Assembly: GCF_034479555.1 (NCBI RefSeq)
Contig: NZ_CP140151.1
Location: forward strand, 2,418,001-2,482,000
Origin: Chromohalobacter canadensis
GTDB taxonomy: Bacteria > Pseudomonadota > Gammaproteobacteria > Pseudomonadales > Halomonadaceae
Direction: 5' to 3'
Length of the DNA: 64,000 bases
The position numbers and the translations under genes were made by a program. Positions 46,559-56,741 of this stretch are shown one piece after another. Numbering within the stretch: position 1 is the first letter of the stretch; every line of letters begins with the position of its first letter. Under the pieces are notes generated by a model. The model searched no databases. It was not told where the DNA came from and saw nothing but the letters and a program-made list of their open reading frames with translations.

Positions 46559-47567
46559 GGCGGCGTTGTATATTCATGTACTTGTCGGGTCCCGTGTGAT
46601 TGACTACCCGCTTGGTAAATAACTCAGGACGCTTGGTCTGCCATTCCTTCATCATCGCAATCGGTGATTGATGGTGCAGCGCCTTCTGCGGGATGTGGTG
46701 ATTGTACAGCCAGGTGTAGCGTTTGAGCGTCTGCTCCAGGTCCTCGCCTGAGGTATAGCGCCGAGTCGCCAGCACATCGCTGATACGGCCGTTGAAGCGC
46801 TCCACCATGCCGTTTGTCTGCGGTCTTCCCGGCTTGATCAGACGGTGCTCGATACCAAGGGCCTGGCACTCTTGGTCAAACGGGTGATTCCCGCTGGGCT
46901 TGCGCTCCCCCGCCCGCGTGAAGCGATCGGTGAATGACTTGCCGTTGTCGGTCAGTACCGTCTGGACCTGGAAGGGAGCCTTCTCCTCCACCCGCTTCAT
47001 GAACGCCCGCGCATCCTTCGCGGACTGGCTGCGTCTCACCTCCAGATGGACCCAGCGCGTGGCGCGATCGATGGCGACGTACAGGTAGCGTTTTTGCTCC
47101 TCATCGGGCATCCGGGGCAGGTGCTTGATGTCGATGTGCACGTAGCCCGGCTCATAATCTTTGAAGGGCTTGTGCCGGGGTTTCTCATCGTCGCCCGCGT
47201 CCCGTCTAGACAGCTCTGCCAGTGTCGGCACCTCGCGCCGCTTGAGCATGCGATGCAGACCAGAACGCGACAAGCCAGGATTGAGGAACTCACGCGCCAC
47301 GACGAGCAGATCATCCAGGCCGAGGCGCAGGAATTCGCGCGCCGCGATCAGCACCTCTTCCTGTTCGGAAGTGAGCGTGGCCAGCAGGTTGTGACGCGTG
47401 TGCGGTCGGTCCTGGACATCGTCACGGTACCGCCAGCGCCGGATGGTCGAGACGGCGACGCCGTACTGGCGTGCTAGCTCGCTGTCGCTGATGCTGGAAG
47501 GCGCTGCCTGGATCTCGGCCCGGATCTTCGGAGTGGTGGTCGCCTGTTTATGTAGCTTGATGTCCAT
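46530..47567 (-). CDS. IS481-family transposase (DDE integrase fold)
   Basis: A 345-residue transposase: N-terminal helix-turn-helix (SDSELARQYGVAVSTIRRW, residues 27-45) and an rve integrase core with catalytic residues D146 (HIDIKHLP), D207 (LTDNGKS) and E256 (NGMVERFNG), as in IS481/IS3-like elements. Residues 1-328 are encoded within the element; the frame has no stop before the inverted repeat, so about the last 16 residues (from YMNIQ) come from host DNA complementary to pqqA. The core looks intact, so the element may be active. Confidence 0.93.
   Translation of the reverse strand: MDIKLHKQATTTPKIRAEIQAAPSSISDSELARQYGVAVSTIRRWRYRDDVQDRPHTRHNLLATLTSEQEEVLIAAREFLRLGLDDLLVVAREFLNPGLSRSGLHRMLKRREVPTLAELSRRDAGDDEKPRHKPFKDYEPGYVHIDIKHLPRMPDEEQKRYLYVAIDRATRWVHLEVRRSQSAKDARAFMKRVEEKAPFQVQTVLTDNGKSFTDRFTRAGERKPSGNHPFDQECQALGIEHRLIKPGRPQTNGMVERFNGRISDVLATRRYTSGEDLEQTLKRYTWLYNHHIPQKALHHQSPIAMMKEWQTKRPELFTKRVVNHTGPDKYMNIQRRLRIRRACNR
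46577..46582. repeat. Target site duplication of the IS, left copy
   Basis: TGTACT directly before the left inverted repeat; the same six bases follow the right end at 47659-47664. Confidence 0.85.
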
Positions 47568-47658
47568 ATCCTTGCTCCCGGATGAACTGGTGAAGAAGCT
47601 CCTTGGCGGCCAGCAAAGGATAACTTCTATAGCTCATCTGATCATCCGGGACCCTACA
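46583..47658 (-). mobile_element. IS481-family insertion sequence, 1076 bp, inside pqqB
   Basis: Ends are inverted repeats beginning TGT: TGTCGGGTCCCGTGTGATTG at the left (46583) and TGTAGGGTCCCGGATGATCA read from the right (47658), 15 of 20 matching and 11 of the first 12. A 6-bp target duplication TGTACT flanks the element. Size, TGT ends and transposase type fit IS481. Joining the flanks after removal of the element and one duplication restores an uninterrupted PqqB frame. Confidence 0.92.
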
Positions 47659-47664
47659 TGTACT
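47659..47664. repeat. Target site duplication of the IS, right copy
   Basis: TGTACT directly after the right end of the IS; pairs with 46577-46582. Confidence 0.85.
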
Positions 47665-48546
47665 CGGGGCGGCCGCCGGTGGCGGCCTCCCTCAGTGGAA
47701 CTGTCGTTGCGATGTATGCCGGCTGGCGTGGGCGGGCGACCCGCGCGTCACGCCGCGAACCCAATCTTCTCTGGCCGTGAGCGCCGATGGCCGCTCGTGG
47801 GCCTTGATCAATTGCGCCCCCGAGGTGCTGACCCAGATACGCCGGACCCCTGCGCTGTTTCCGCGGCAGGGGCAGCGTGACACTCCGATAGCCTCGATCT
47901 TGCTGACCAACGGCGACGTCGACCATGTCGGCGGTCTGCTGAGTCTGCGTGAAAGTTCGCCCTATCGCCTTTATGCCACGTCGGAAATTCATGCCGCGTT
48001 GCGCGACAGCCCGGTCTTCAACGTCCTCAATCCCGACTATGTCGAACGCGTCGGCGTTGATCTGGAGCAGACCCTGACGTTAACCGATGGGCTCGAAGCG
48101 CGGATATTCGCGGTGCCCGGCAAGGCAGCGCTGTACCTGGAGGGCGAGGACCCCGACATCGGCAGCGAAGGCGAGGCCACCGTGGGCGTGGAGTTTCGCG
48201 TCGGCGCGCGACGTGCCTATTACATCCCCGGTTGCGCGGCGCTGACCGAGCGTTTGGCGGCGCGTCTCGAGGGCGCCGACCTGGTGCTGTTCGATGGCAC
48301 ACTATGGCGTGATGACGAGATGATCCGCGCCAGCGTTGGCCACAAGACGGGGAGCCGCATGGGGCACATGTCGATGGCCGGCGAGTCGGGCAGTATGGCG
48401 GCGATGTCGTCTCTGAACATCGGGCGGCGTGTCTTCATCCATATCAACAACACCAATCCGGTGTTGATCGACGATTCCCCGGAGCGCCGGGAAGCCACGC
48501 GTCACGGTTGGGAAATCGCCCACGACGGCATGGAACTGGAATGCTG

Positions 48547-49314
48547 ATGAGTGATATTGAAACCCCGATCCGCGAGGCGTTGAGCGCGGACGACCTGGAA
48601 GCACGTTTACGGGCGATAGGCGAGCAGCGTTACCATCACCGTCACCCTTTTCAGCTCATGCTGCAAAACGGTGAGTTGAATCGCCGTCAGGTGCAGGCAT
48701 GGGCCCTCAACCGCTATTACTATCAGTCGATGATTCCGCTCAAGGATGCCTCGCTGATCGCACGCCTCGACGACCCGGCGCTGCGCCGCGAGTGGCGCGC
48801 CCGGCTGGTGGACCACGACGGTGAAGCGGAGGGCGAGGGCGGCATCTCGCGTTGGCTGACGCTCACCGACGGGTTGGGACTGGACCGCGAGATGGTGGTC
48901 TCGACCCGGCGGGTTCTGCCAGCTACACGTTTCGCGGTGGAGGCTTACCTTCATTTCGTGCGCGAGCGCAGCGTGCTGGAGGCCATTGCCTCGTCGTTGA
49001 CCGAGCTGTTTTCACCGCTGGTGATCGGCCAGCGGGTCAGTGGCATGCTCAAGCACTACGACTTCGTCTCCGCCGAGACTCTGGCCTATTTCGAACCGCG
49101 TCTGACCCAGGCGCCGCGGGATGCGGAGATGGCGCTCGACTACGTCAAGCGCCATGCCGAACGTCCGGATCAGCAGCAGGCGGTGCTCGAGGCATTGATA
49201 TTCAAATGCCAGGTGCTGTGGACACAACTGGACGCCTTGCATCACGCCTATGTCGCGCCCGGCCATGTGCCACCCGGGGCCTGGGATGGCGAAGCGCAAA
49301 CAGAGGCGTTATGA
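48547..49314 (+). CDS. pqqC: PQQ synthase PqqC
   Basis: A 255-residue cofactor-less oxidase of heme-oxygenase-like all-helical fold that performs the final eight-electron ring closure to PQQ. Typical stretches: RYHHRHPFQLMLQNGELNRRQVQAWALNRYYYQ, PLKDASLIARLDDPALRREW and KHYDFVSAETLAYFEPRL. ATG at 48547 overlaps the pqqB stop by one base; an in-frame ATG at 48541 is also possible. Intact, but transcription may be reduced by the IS upstream. Confidence 0.95.
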   Translation: MSDIETPIREALSADDLEARLRAIGEQRYHHRHPFQLMLQNGELNRRQVQAWALNRYYYQSMIPLKDASLIARLDDPALRREWRARLVDHDGEAEGEGGISRWLTLTDGLGLDREMVVSTRRVLPATRFAVEAYLHFVRERSVLEAIASSLTELFSPLVIGQRVSGMLKHYDFVSAETLAYFEPRLTQAPRDAEMALDYVKRHAERPDQQQAVLEALIFKCQVLWTQLDALHHAYVAPGHVPPGAWDGEAQTEAL

Positions 49315-49592
49315 CGGCAATTCAGGAAAGCGACATCGTGCGCCTGCCACGCGGCGTCAGGCTGCGCGAAGATAAGCAGCGGGGTGGCTGGGTATTGCTG
49401 GCGCCCGAGCGTGTCTTTCAGCTCGATGGCATTGCTCAAACCGTGGTCAGCCAGGTGGATGGCGAGCGCAGCGTCGGCGCGATCATCGATCAGCTGTGCG
49501 AGACCTATCAGGCGCCGCGCGAGCGTATCGCCCAAGACGTGACGGCCATGTTCGCTGGGTTGGTCGAGAAACGTGTCCTGGAGGTCGCATGA
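49311..49592 (+). CDS. pqqD: PqqD peptide chaperone
   Basis: A 93-residue protein of the RiPP recognition element fold that binds PqqA and presents it to PqqE. Characteristic stretches are [28 protein letters not shown] and [18 protein letters not shown]. Its ATG overlaps the pqqC stop (ATGA) and its own stop overlaps the pqqE start, so C, D and E are translationally coupled. Confidence 0.95.
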   Translation: MTAIQESDIVRLPRGVRLREDKQRGGWVLLAPERVFQLDGIAQTVVSQVDGERSVGAIIDQLCETYQAPRERIAQDVTAMFAGLVEKRVLEVA

Positions 49593-50704
49593 CACATTCG
49601 CAAGCTTATGATGTGCAGCCGCCTATGGGGATGCTGGCGGAGTTGACGCACCGCTGCCCGCTGCAGTGCCCGTACTGCTCCAATCCCGTGGCGCTGGAGC
49701 GCCGCCGCCAAGAGCTGGATACCGCGACCTGGCAACGCGTCTTCGCCGAAGCCGCCGAGCTTGGCGTGCTGCAAGTCCATCTCTCGGGCGGCGAGCCCGC
49801 GCTGCGCCCCGACTTGCCCGAACTGGTAAAGGCCTGCGTTGACGCGGGCTTGTATTCCAACCTGATTACCGCCGGCGTCAACATCGACCGCGCCCGGCTG
49901 GAGACCCTGGCGGATGCGGGCCTCGATCACGTTCAACTGTCGTTTCAGGGCGCGACGCCCGAGGTGACTGATCACGTCGCCAACATGACCGGCGCCCATG
50001 CGCGCAAGCGCGCCTTCGCCGCCGAGGTGACGGACATTGGGCTGCCGTTGACGTTGAACGCGGTGATTCACCGCGCCAACCTGCATCAGATCGATGAGTT
50101 CGTGGATCTGGCCGTAGAATTGGGCGCGCGGCGGCTGGAGATCGCCCATGCGCAGTACTATGGCTGGGCGTTGGTCAATCGCGCGGCTCTGATGCCGAGT
50201 CGCGAGCAGGTCATGGAGGCTGTCGAGCGGGTCGAGGCCGCGCGTGAACGCCTGCAAGGGCGCCTGGTCATCGATGCCGTAGTGCCGGATTACCATGCGC
50301 GTCTGCCCAAGCCTTGCATGAACGGCTGGGGGCGTCAGTCACTCAATGTGACGCCATCGGGCAAGGTGCTGCCATGCCATGCAGCGGAGACGATCCCGCA
50401 CCTGGAGTTCTGGAATGTCGCGGATCATGGGCTGGGCGATATCTGGTACGACAGCCCGGCCTTCAACGCCTATCGCGGTACGGATTGGATGCCCGAGACT
50501 TGCCAGAGCTGCGAGCGCAAGGAAATCGACTGGGGCGGCTGCCGTTGTCAGGCGCTGATGCTCACCGGTGATGCCGCGCAGATGGACCCGGTATGCGAAA
50601 AATCGCCTTATCACGACGAGGTCCAGACCTTGGCAGTGCTCGATGCCGCGGGGGATCCCGACTTCACCTATCGGCGCTTTGCGCGGACGACCGAGGGCGC
50701 CTGA
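49589..50704 (+). CDS. pqqE: PqqA peptide cyclase, radical SAM enzyme PqqE
   Basis: A 371-residue radical SAM enzyme that links Glu and Tyr of PqqA. The 4Fe-4S SAM motif is CPLQCPYCS (CxxxCxxC, residues about 23-30), followed by [14 protein letters not shown]-terminal auxiliary cluster cysteines are in [33 protein letters not shown] and PVCEKSPYH (SPASM domain). The start overlaps the pqqD stop by ATGA. The peptidase gene pqqF or pqqG is not in this window. Confidence 0.96.
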   Translation: MTHSQAYDVQPPMGMLAELTHRCPLQCPYCSNPVALERRRQELDTATWQRVFAEAAELGVLQVHLSGGEPALRPDLPELVKACVDAGLYSNLITAGVNIDRARLETLADAGLDHVQLSFQGATPEVTDHVANMTGAHARKRAFAAEVTDIGLPLTLNAVIHRANLHQIDEFVDLAVELGARRLEIAHAQYYGWALVNRAALMPSREQVMEAVERVEAARERLQGRLVIDAVVPDYHARLPKPCMNGWGRQSLNVTPSGKVLPCHAAETIPHLEFWNVADHGLGDIWYDSPAFNAYRGTDWMPETCQSCERKEIDWGGCRCQALMLTGDAAQMDPVCEKSPYHDEVQTLAVLDAAGDPDFTYRRFARTTEGA

Positions 50705-50818
50705 CGATCCACCGACGCGTCTTGCGTGACGGGGGCGTGTTCGCCTCCCGGTGGCCTTGCTACACTGCGCGCTTGTCGAAGGTCGCGCCGTGAGGCGCAG
50801 TCGAGGAGAACGTCACGC

Positions 50819-51730
50819 GTGAGTGATACCGCCGAGCCTGTCAGTGCCGATACCGCCTCGGTCGCGTCCCAAGCGGCTGTATTGGCGCGCCTGCACGATC
50901 AGCCGATCACCGAACTGCCGGAAGATCTCTACATTCCGCCCGAGGCGCTGCGCGTCTTTCTCGAGACCTTCGAAGGGCCGCTCGATCTGTTGCTGTACCT
51001 GATCCGACGCCAGAATCTCGACATCCTGGGTATCGACGTAGCGGCGATCACGCATCAGTACATCGAATACGTCGAGTTGATGCGTGCGCTGGAGATCGAT
51101 CTGGCCGGCGAGTATTTGCTGATGGCCGCCATGTTGGCGGAAATCAAGTCGCGTACGTTGTTGCCGCGTCCGCCCAAGAGCGAGGATGAGGACGCGGAAG
51201 ACCCGCGTGCCGAGTTGATCCGTCGCCTGCAGGAATACGAGCAGTTGAAGTTGGCCGCCGAGGGGCTGGATGAGCTGCCGCGCGAAGGGCGCGACTGGGT
51301 AGCGGCTCAGGCCGCGCTACCCACGCTCGAAACCCGGGTGGTGCATCCCCGAGTCGAGCTGGATGAGCTTCTACACGCCCTGTCAGGATTGCTCAAGCGG
51401 GCTGAGTTTCAGCAGTCTCACCAGATCAGTCGCGAGGTGCTGTCCACCCGCGAGCGCATGTTACGTATCATGGAGCAACTGGACGGCCAGCGTTATACCC
51501 CGTTCGAGACGTTGTTCACGCTTGAGGAAGGGCGCGCGGGCGTGGTGGTGACCTTCATGGCGATTCTCGAACTGGCCAAGGAGGCGATGATCGAGATCGC
51601 GCAGAACGCGCCGCTGTCGCCGATTCATGTGCGTGCTCGATTGTCGGCCGAGTCGGTCGACGACACCGCCGGGACGGACGATGACGATGGCGGGGAAAGC
51701 GCCTTTGCCGATGCCGAAGAGGACCCCTGA
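50819..51730 (+). CDS. scpA: Segregation and condensation protein A
   Basis: A 303-residue kleisin that bridges SMC heads in chromosome condensation. Conserved ScpA parts are FEGPLDLLLYLIRRQNLDILGIDVAAI, EYLLMAAMLAEIKSRTLLP and the C-terminal winged helix YTPFETLFTLEEGRAGVVVTFMAILEL. GTG at 50819 is chosen because GAGGAG lies 10 bases upstream and the conserved part begins soon after. Its stop overlaps the scpB start. The C-terminal 25 residues are very acidic. Confidence 0.93.
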   Translation: MSDTAEPVSADTASVASQAAVLARLHDQPITELPEDLYIPPEALRVFLETFEGPLDLLLYLIRRQNLDILGIDVAAITHQYIEYVELMRALEIDLAGEYLLMAAMLAEIKSRTLLPRPPKSEDEDAEDPRAELIRRLQEYEQLKLAAEGLDELPREGRDWVAAQAALPTLETRVVHPRVELDELLHALSGLLKRAEFQQSHQISREVLSTRERMLRIMEQLDGQRYTPFETLFTLEEGRAGVVVTFMAILELAKEAMIEIAQNAPLSPIHVRARLSAESVDDTAGTDDDDGGESAFADAEEDP

Positions 51731-52593
51731 TGAATGAGGCGTCGACGTCTCTCGACGAAGTCTGCGAAGCAGCATTGTTGGCCGCCGGCGAACCGTTGAC
51801 CTCTGAACGCCTGGAGAGTCTGTTCGACGAGCGTGAGCGTCCATCGCGTGGTGAGTTGCGCGATGCCTTGGCGCGCCTGGGCGAGCGCCTCGAACATAGC
51901 GCTTTGGAACTCATCGAGACCGCATCTGGGTTTCAAGTGCGCATCCGTGCACGCTTTTCTCCTTGGATATCGCGGCTGTGGGATGAAAAACCGCAGCGTT
52001 ATTCGCGCGCGCTGCTGGAGACCTTGGCACTGATCGCCTATCGTCAACCAGTGACCCGTGGCGATATCGAAGAGGTTCGTGGCGTCTCTGTCAGCAGCTC
52101 AATCATGCGTACCCTGACCGAACGGGGATGGATCCGCGTCGTGGGGCAGCGTGACGTGCCGGGGCGGCCGTCGGTCTATGCGACGACACGTACTTTTCTC
52201 GACGACTTCGGCCTCAAGACGCTCGATGCCTTGCCGCCGATGCACGAACTCAAGGAATTCGAGACGCGTTTCGAGGAGGCCCTGGGGCATAGCGACGCGT
52301 CGCTATCATCAGCGCGTGACAGTCACGCCGACAACGCCGAGAATACGCCTCTGGACGAGGATGCCACAGCGGTATCCGAGGACACGCAAGATCTAACGAC
52401 GGCCGGGATGGCCGACGACCAGCACGCCGAGACGGCGTCCGAGCGGTCGGGATTGAGTTTCGCCGAACTCGAGACTCGCCTGGCCGAACGCGCCCGCCGG
52501 CGCACGGAGGAGGCCGAACCGTCCCATCCGGACGACGACGCCCACGCGGCGGACGCGGAACATTCAACAGACGAGACAACGTTCGATTCATGA
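51730..52593 (+). CDS. scpB: Segregation and condensation protein B
   Basis: A 287-residue protein: the first about 185 residues are the paired winged-helix ScpB domains ([85 protein letters not shown]). The remaining about 100 residues are a low-complexity Asp/Glu/Ala/Thr-rich tail of no assigned function. Start overlaps the scpA stop (TGATG), stop overlaps the rluB start (ATGA), so scpA-scpB-rluB is one operon. Works with ScpA and SMC. Confidence 0.93.
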   Translation: MNEASTSLDEVCEAALLAAGEPLTSERLESLFDERERPSRGELRDALARLGERLEHSALELIETASGFQVRIRARFSPWISRLWDEKPQRYSRALLETLALIAYRQPVTRGDIEEVRGVSVSSSIMRTLTERGWIRVVGQRDVPGRPSVYATTRTFLDDFGLKTLDALPPMHELKEFETRFEEALGHSDASLSSARDSHADNAENTPLDEDATAVSEDTQDLTTAGMADDQHAETASERSGLSFAELETRLAERARRRTEEAEPSHPDDDAHAADAEHSTDETTFDS

Positions 52594-53450
52594 ACACGCC
52601 TACCGAAAAATTGCAGAAGGTCCTGGCCCGCGCGGGCTTCGGCTCGCGCCGTGAGATGGAAACGGCCATCACCGATGGCCGCGTCAAGGTCAACGGCCAG
52701 GTCGCTACACTGGGTGATCGCATCGAGACGCGTGACCGGGTCACCCTCGACGAGCGCCCCGTCAACCTGCGCGCTGCCGAGGAAGTGCCGCGGCGCGTCA
52801 TCATGTACAACAAGCCCGAGGGCGAGTTGTGTACGCGCCGTGATCCCGAGGGAAGGCGGACTGTCTTTGACCGCCTGCCGCGCCTCAAAGGGGAGCGCTG
52901 GATCGCCATCGGTCGCCTGGATATCAATACCAGCGGTCTGTTGCTATTCACCACTGACGGGGAGCTTGCCAATCGCTTGATGCATCCCTCCACGCAGGTC
53001 GAGCGCGAATACGCGGTACGCGTGATGGGCGGCGTTCGCCAGGAGCACGTGACTGCCATGACCGAGGGCGTGATGCTCGAAGATGGTCCGGCGCGTTTCA
53101 CCGATGTTCAGGAGTTCGGTGGCGAAGGGATCAATACGTGGTTCCACGTGGTGATTCTCGAAGGGCGCAATCGCGAGGTGCGACGGCTCTGGGAGTCGCA
53201 AGAGCTCACGGTGAGCCGCCTCAAGCGAGTTCGTTACGGCAATATTTTCCTCGATAAGCGCGCCAAGGCGGGTGAATGGGTCGAGCTTTCCCAGGAAGAA
53301 GTAGACGACCTGGCGCAATTGGCAGGCCTGTCGGCGCGCAAGGTACCCGCGTTGACGCCCGACGAGCAGAACCGTTGGAGCCGCGACAAGAACAAGCGCC
53401 GCCCGGTCAATGCCATGCGCAAGCCGAAGAGCTCGCGGCGCTCTCAGTGA
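52590..53450 (+). CDS. rluB: 23S rRNA pseudouridine synthase RluB
   Basis: A 286-residue pseudouridine synthase that modifies 23S rRNA (U2605 in E. coli). N-terminal S4 RNA-binding domain ([28 protein letters not shown]), catalytic Asp in [27 protein letters not shown], and [12 protein letters not shown]. The basic C-terminal tail is typical of RluB. ATGA overlap with scpB. RluE/RluF are related but shorter or differ in context. Confidence 0.94.
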   Translation: MNTPTEKLQKVLARAGFGSRREMETAITDGRVKVNGQVATLGDRIETRDRVTLDERPVNLRAAEEVPRRVIMYNKPEGELCTRRDPEGRRTVFDRLPRLKGERWIAIGRLDINTSGLLLFTTDGELANRLMHPSTQVEREYAVRVMGGVRQEHVTAMTEGVMLEDGPARFTDVQEFGGEGINTWFHVVILEGRNREVRRLWESQELTVSRLKRVRYGNIFLDKRAKAGEWVELSQEEVDDLAQLAGLSARKVPALTPDEQNRWSRDKNKRRPVNAMRKPKSSRRSQ

Positions 53451-53518
53451 GCGGCTTTTCAGCAAAAAAATCTTGTCAATGTCGAGTGTTATCAGTACTA
53501 TGTGCGCCCTATCGGGAC

Positions 53519-53593
53519 GGGTCGTTAGCTCAGTGGTAGAGCAGTTGGCTTTTAACCAATTGGTCGTAGGTTCGAATCCTACACGACCCACCA
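53519..53593 (+). tRNA. tRNA-Lys (anticodon TTT), copy 1
   Basis: A 75-base cloverleaf with encoded CCA. Acceptor arm GGGTCGT/ACGACCC, D-arm GCTCAGTGGTAGAGC, anticodon loop CTTTTAA with TTT, T-arm GTAGG-TTCGAAT-CCTAC. First of three identical tandem copies; it starts 68 bases after rluB. Confidence 0.97.
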
Positions 53594-53649
53594 TTGGCAA
53601 GCGTCATTGAATGGCGTGGTGCGATGATACGTTTCGAAGACCCGGCGGC

Positions 53650-53724
53650 GGGTCGTTAGCTCAGTGGTAGAGCAGTTGGCTTTTAACCAATTGGTCGTAG
53701 GTTCGAATCCTACACGACCCACCA
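53650..53724 (+). tRNA. tRNA-Lys (anticodon TTT), copy 2
   Basis: Sequence identical to copy 1, including the encoded CCA. It is separated from it by 56 bases and from the next by 34 bases. Confidence 0.97.
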
Positions 53725-53758
53725 TTGCCGCCGACAACTGTCTGAATGGACAGATTAT

Positions 53759-53833
53759 GGGTCGTTAGCTCAGTGGTAGAGCAGTTGGCTTTTAACCAAT
53801 TGGTCGTAGGTTCGAATCCTACACGACCCACCA
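53759..53833 (+). tRNA. tRNA-Lys (anticodon TTT), copy 3
   Basis: Third identical copy, including encoded CCA. A strong terminator begins 8 bases after it, so the three are probably transcribed as one precursor. Confidence 0.97.
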
Positions 53834-53841
53834 GCATTCAA

Positions 53842-53868
53842 CCCCGTCTCGCATGAGGCGGGGTTTTT
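53842..53868 (+). terminator. Rho-independent terminator of the tRNA-Lys cluster
   Basis: CCCCGTCTC pairs with GAGGCGGGG (9 bp, one G-T pair) around a four-base loop, followed by TTTTT. Placed directly after the third tRNA. Confidence 0.92.
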
Positions 53869-54001
53869 GCGTTCTGGGCGCTATGCGGCGGTGACGATAT
53901 TCGTGCGAGCATGATGCTGGCATGCCTGCGTCGACGGGCAGTATCATGACATCGGGTGCGATGTGTCCGCGAAGAGATCGCGGCGCGACGCTTCTCGTTA
54001 T

Positions 54002-54018
54002 GCAGGGGGATCCCCTGC
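54002..54018. promoter_or_regulatory. Short palindrome in the nadA leader
   Basis: GCAGGGG-GAT-CCCCTGC, 7-bp arms, lying 21-37 bases upstream of the nadA ATG. It could fold as an mRNA hairpin near the ribosome site or bind a regulator. Function not known. Confidence 0.35.
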
Positions 54019-54038
54019 CAGTCACAGTGGTAGACACG

Positions 54039-55070
54039 ATGACGATCATGACACCGAAAGCGCCTGAGGCAGCCTCGTCGCTGGTCCGTGCGTACTGCCC
54101 GGACGCGACGACTGAACAGGCACGTGCGCAAACCGAAACGATCAAGCGTTTGCTGAGCGAGCGTAATGCCACCTTGGTGGCGCATTACTACACCGACGAT
54201 GCCATTCAGCAACTGGCCGAGGAAAGCGGCGGTTGTGTGGCTGATTCCCTGGAGATGGCGCGCTTCGGCGCCCGGCACTCGGCCACGACCTTGGTGGTGG
54301 CAGGGGTCCGCTTCATGGGCGAGACCGCCAAGATCCTGTCCCCCGAAAAGCACGTGTTGATGCCCACGCTGGAAGCGACTTGCTCGCTGGACGAGGGCTG
54401 TCCGGCGGATGAGTTCGCGGCCTTCTGCGATGCGCATCCCGACCGCACGGTCGTGGTTTATGCCAATACCTCGGCGGCGGTCAAGGCGCGCGCGGATTGG
54501 GTGGTGACTTCATCGATCGCGATCGAGGTGATCGAGCACCTCCAGGCCCGCGGTGAAAAGATCCTGTGGGCGCCGGATAAGCACCTGGGGCGCTATATCC
54601 GCGAGCGTACTGGTGCCGACATGCTGCTCTGGGATGGCGCCTGCATCGTGCACGAGGAGTTCAAGGCCCAGGGCGTGCTGGATCTCAAGAAGGTTTATCC
54701 CGACGCTGCCTTGCTGGTGCACCCCGAGTCGCCGATGGGGGTGGTCGAACTGGCCGACGTGGTGGGTTCGACCTCGCAGTTGATCAAGGCCGCGCGCGAA
54801 CTCGACCAGCAACGCCTGATCGTGGCCACCGACCGCGGTATTTTCTACAAGATGCAGCAGGCGGTGCCGGACAAGACGCTGCTCGAGGCGCCCACGGCGG
54901 GCAACGGCGCGACTTGTCGGAGTTGCGCGCACTGCCCGTGGATGGCAATGAATGACCTGGATCGCCTTGAGCGCGCCCTCAGCGAAGGCGGTGGCGAGAT
55001 TCACATCGAGGCGGCGTTGCGTCAGCGAGCTCTCAAACCCCTGGAACGGATGCTGGCGTTCGGCCGCTGA
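54039..55070 (+). CDS. nadA: Quinolinate synthase A
   Basis: A 343-residue 4Fe-4S enzyme that condenses iminoaspartate with DHAP to quinolinate in NAD synthesis. Cluster cysteines are expected in [19 protein letters not shown] and [26 protein letters not shown] and [13 protein letters not shown] are typical. Start at 54039 ([11 protein letters not shown]), with 54048 as alternative; the long open frame from 53922 is not conserved. Convergent with nadC, which catalyses the next step. Confidence 0.95.
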   Translation: MTIMTPKAPEAASSLVRAYCPDATTEQARAQTETIKRLLSERNATLVAHYYTDDAIQQLAEESGGCVADSLEMARFGARHSATTLVVAGVRFMGETAKILSPEKHVLMPTLEATCSLDEGCPADEFAAFCDAHPDRTVVVYANTSAAVKARADWVVTSSIAIEVIEHLQARGEKILWAPDKHLGRYIRERTGADMLLWDGACIVHEEFKAQGVLDLKKVYPDAALLVHPESPMGVVELADVVGSTSQLIKAARELDQQRLIVATDRGIFYKMQQAVPDKTLLEAPTAGNGATCRSCAHCPWMAMNDLDRLERALSEGGGEIHIEAALRQRALKPLERMLAFGR

Positions 55071-55115
55071 CTGGCGCTCGGCTGCTGAACAGTGGCAACG
55101 GCCGCGTGAGTATCG

Positions 55116-56018
<903 letters not shown>

Positions 56019-56165
56019 TCATGGCAATTCGGTCAGGGGTACGCGAGTCATCCGGGCGCGTCTTGGCAAAGACGCATCTCGAAAGCGACATCCGCATGCC
56101 GTCCCGAAAGACGCGTTTCGAACAGTGCACGTCGATAAGTGTACGTCGATAAAATAGGAGCAGGC

Positions 56166-56741
56166 ATGCGGGTCGACAATCACTGGCTCACCACGGCGCG
56201 ACACGTCGTCTCGCCCAATCATAACGCGCGCCCCGAGGGGGAAGTGTCGGCATTGGTGCTGCATGCCATCAGTCTGCCGCCGGGGAGCTTCGGTGGCGAG
56301 GCCATCGAGCGTTTGTTTACCAATCGTCTCGACCCCGGCGCGCATCCCTACTTTGCCACGATTCACGCCTTGCGGGTCTCGGCGCATGTGCTGATCCGTC
56401 GTGACGGCGAAGCGGTGCAGTTCGTGGGATTCGACCGGCGCGCCTGGCATGCCGGTCGCTCTCGCTGGAGGGATGGCCAGCGTGAACGCCGTGAACTCAA
56501 CGACTTCAGTATCGGTATCGAGTTGGAAGGCGACGATATTCATGCCTATCGCGACGCGCAGTATCGTTGTCTGGTGCGCGTATTTACCGCCTTGCGAGCA
56601 CAATATCCTGCCTTGAGTGTCGAACGGATGACCAGTCACGCGCATATTGCGCCGTTGCGCAAGACCGACCCCGGCCCGGCCTTTGACTGGGCCTATTTTC
56701 GTCGTTGTCTCGAGGAGATGGTGGACTCAGCGTCCTGCTGA
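56166..56741 (+). CDS. ampD: 1,6-anhydro-N-acetylmuramyl-L-alanine amidase AmpD
   Basis: A 191-residue cytoplasmic zinc amidase of peptidoglycan recycling, cutting the lactyl-Ala bond of anhydromuropeptides; its activity keeps AmpR-controlled beta-lactamase off where present. Zinc ligands are in LVLHAISLPPG (His33) and SHAHIAPLRKTDPGPAFDW (His and Asp). AGGAG lies 6 bases before ATG 56166, so the 9-residue longer frame is not used. Divergent from nadC. Confidence 0.94.
   Translation: MRVDNHWLTTARHVVSPNHNARPEGEVSALVLHAISLPPGSFGGEAIERLFTNRLDPGAHPYFATIHALRVSAHVLIRRDGEAVQFVGFDRRAWHAGRSRWRDGQRERRELNDFSIGIELEGDDIHAYRDAQYRCLVRVFTALRAQYPALSVERMTSHAHIAPLRKTDPGPAFDWAYFRRCLEEMVDSASC

Larger units (their letters stand above)
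46566..48547 (+). pseudogene. pqqB: pqqB interrupted by an IS481-family element
   Basis: PqqB is a metallo-beta-lactamase-fold protein, reported to hydroxylate tyrosine in PQQ synthesis. The first five codons (TTG start at 46566, encoding MYIHV, with GAGG 5 bases upstream in the pqqA stop region) lie left of the IS. The frame resumes at 47663 with LGAAAGGGLPQWNCRC and runs to 48547. Spliced together they give 299 residues, the normal PqqB length, with TNGDVDHVGGLLSLRE metal-binding region intact. After the IS the first usable in-frame start is GTG at 47777, which omits the conserved GGGLPQWNC segment. The gene is therefore probably non-functional. Confidence 0.9.

Noticed and set aside
47777..48547. 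Shortened but functional PqqB starting at GTG 47777
   Set aside because: It would lack about the first 38 residues, including the conserved GGGLPQWNC motif, and the missing codons are found exactly across the IS, so interruption is the better explanation.
53519..53833. Three regularly spaced identical 75-base repeats, considered as a CRISPR-like array
   Set aside because: Each repeat folds as tRNA-Lys with encoded CCA; spacers differ in length (56 and 34 bases).
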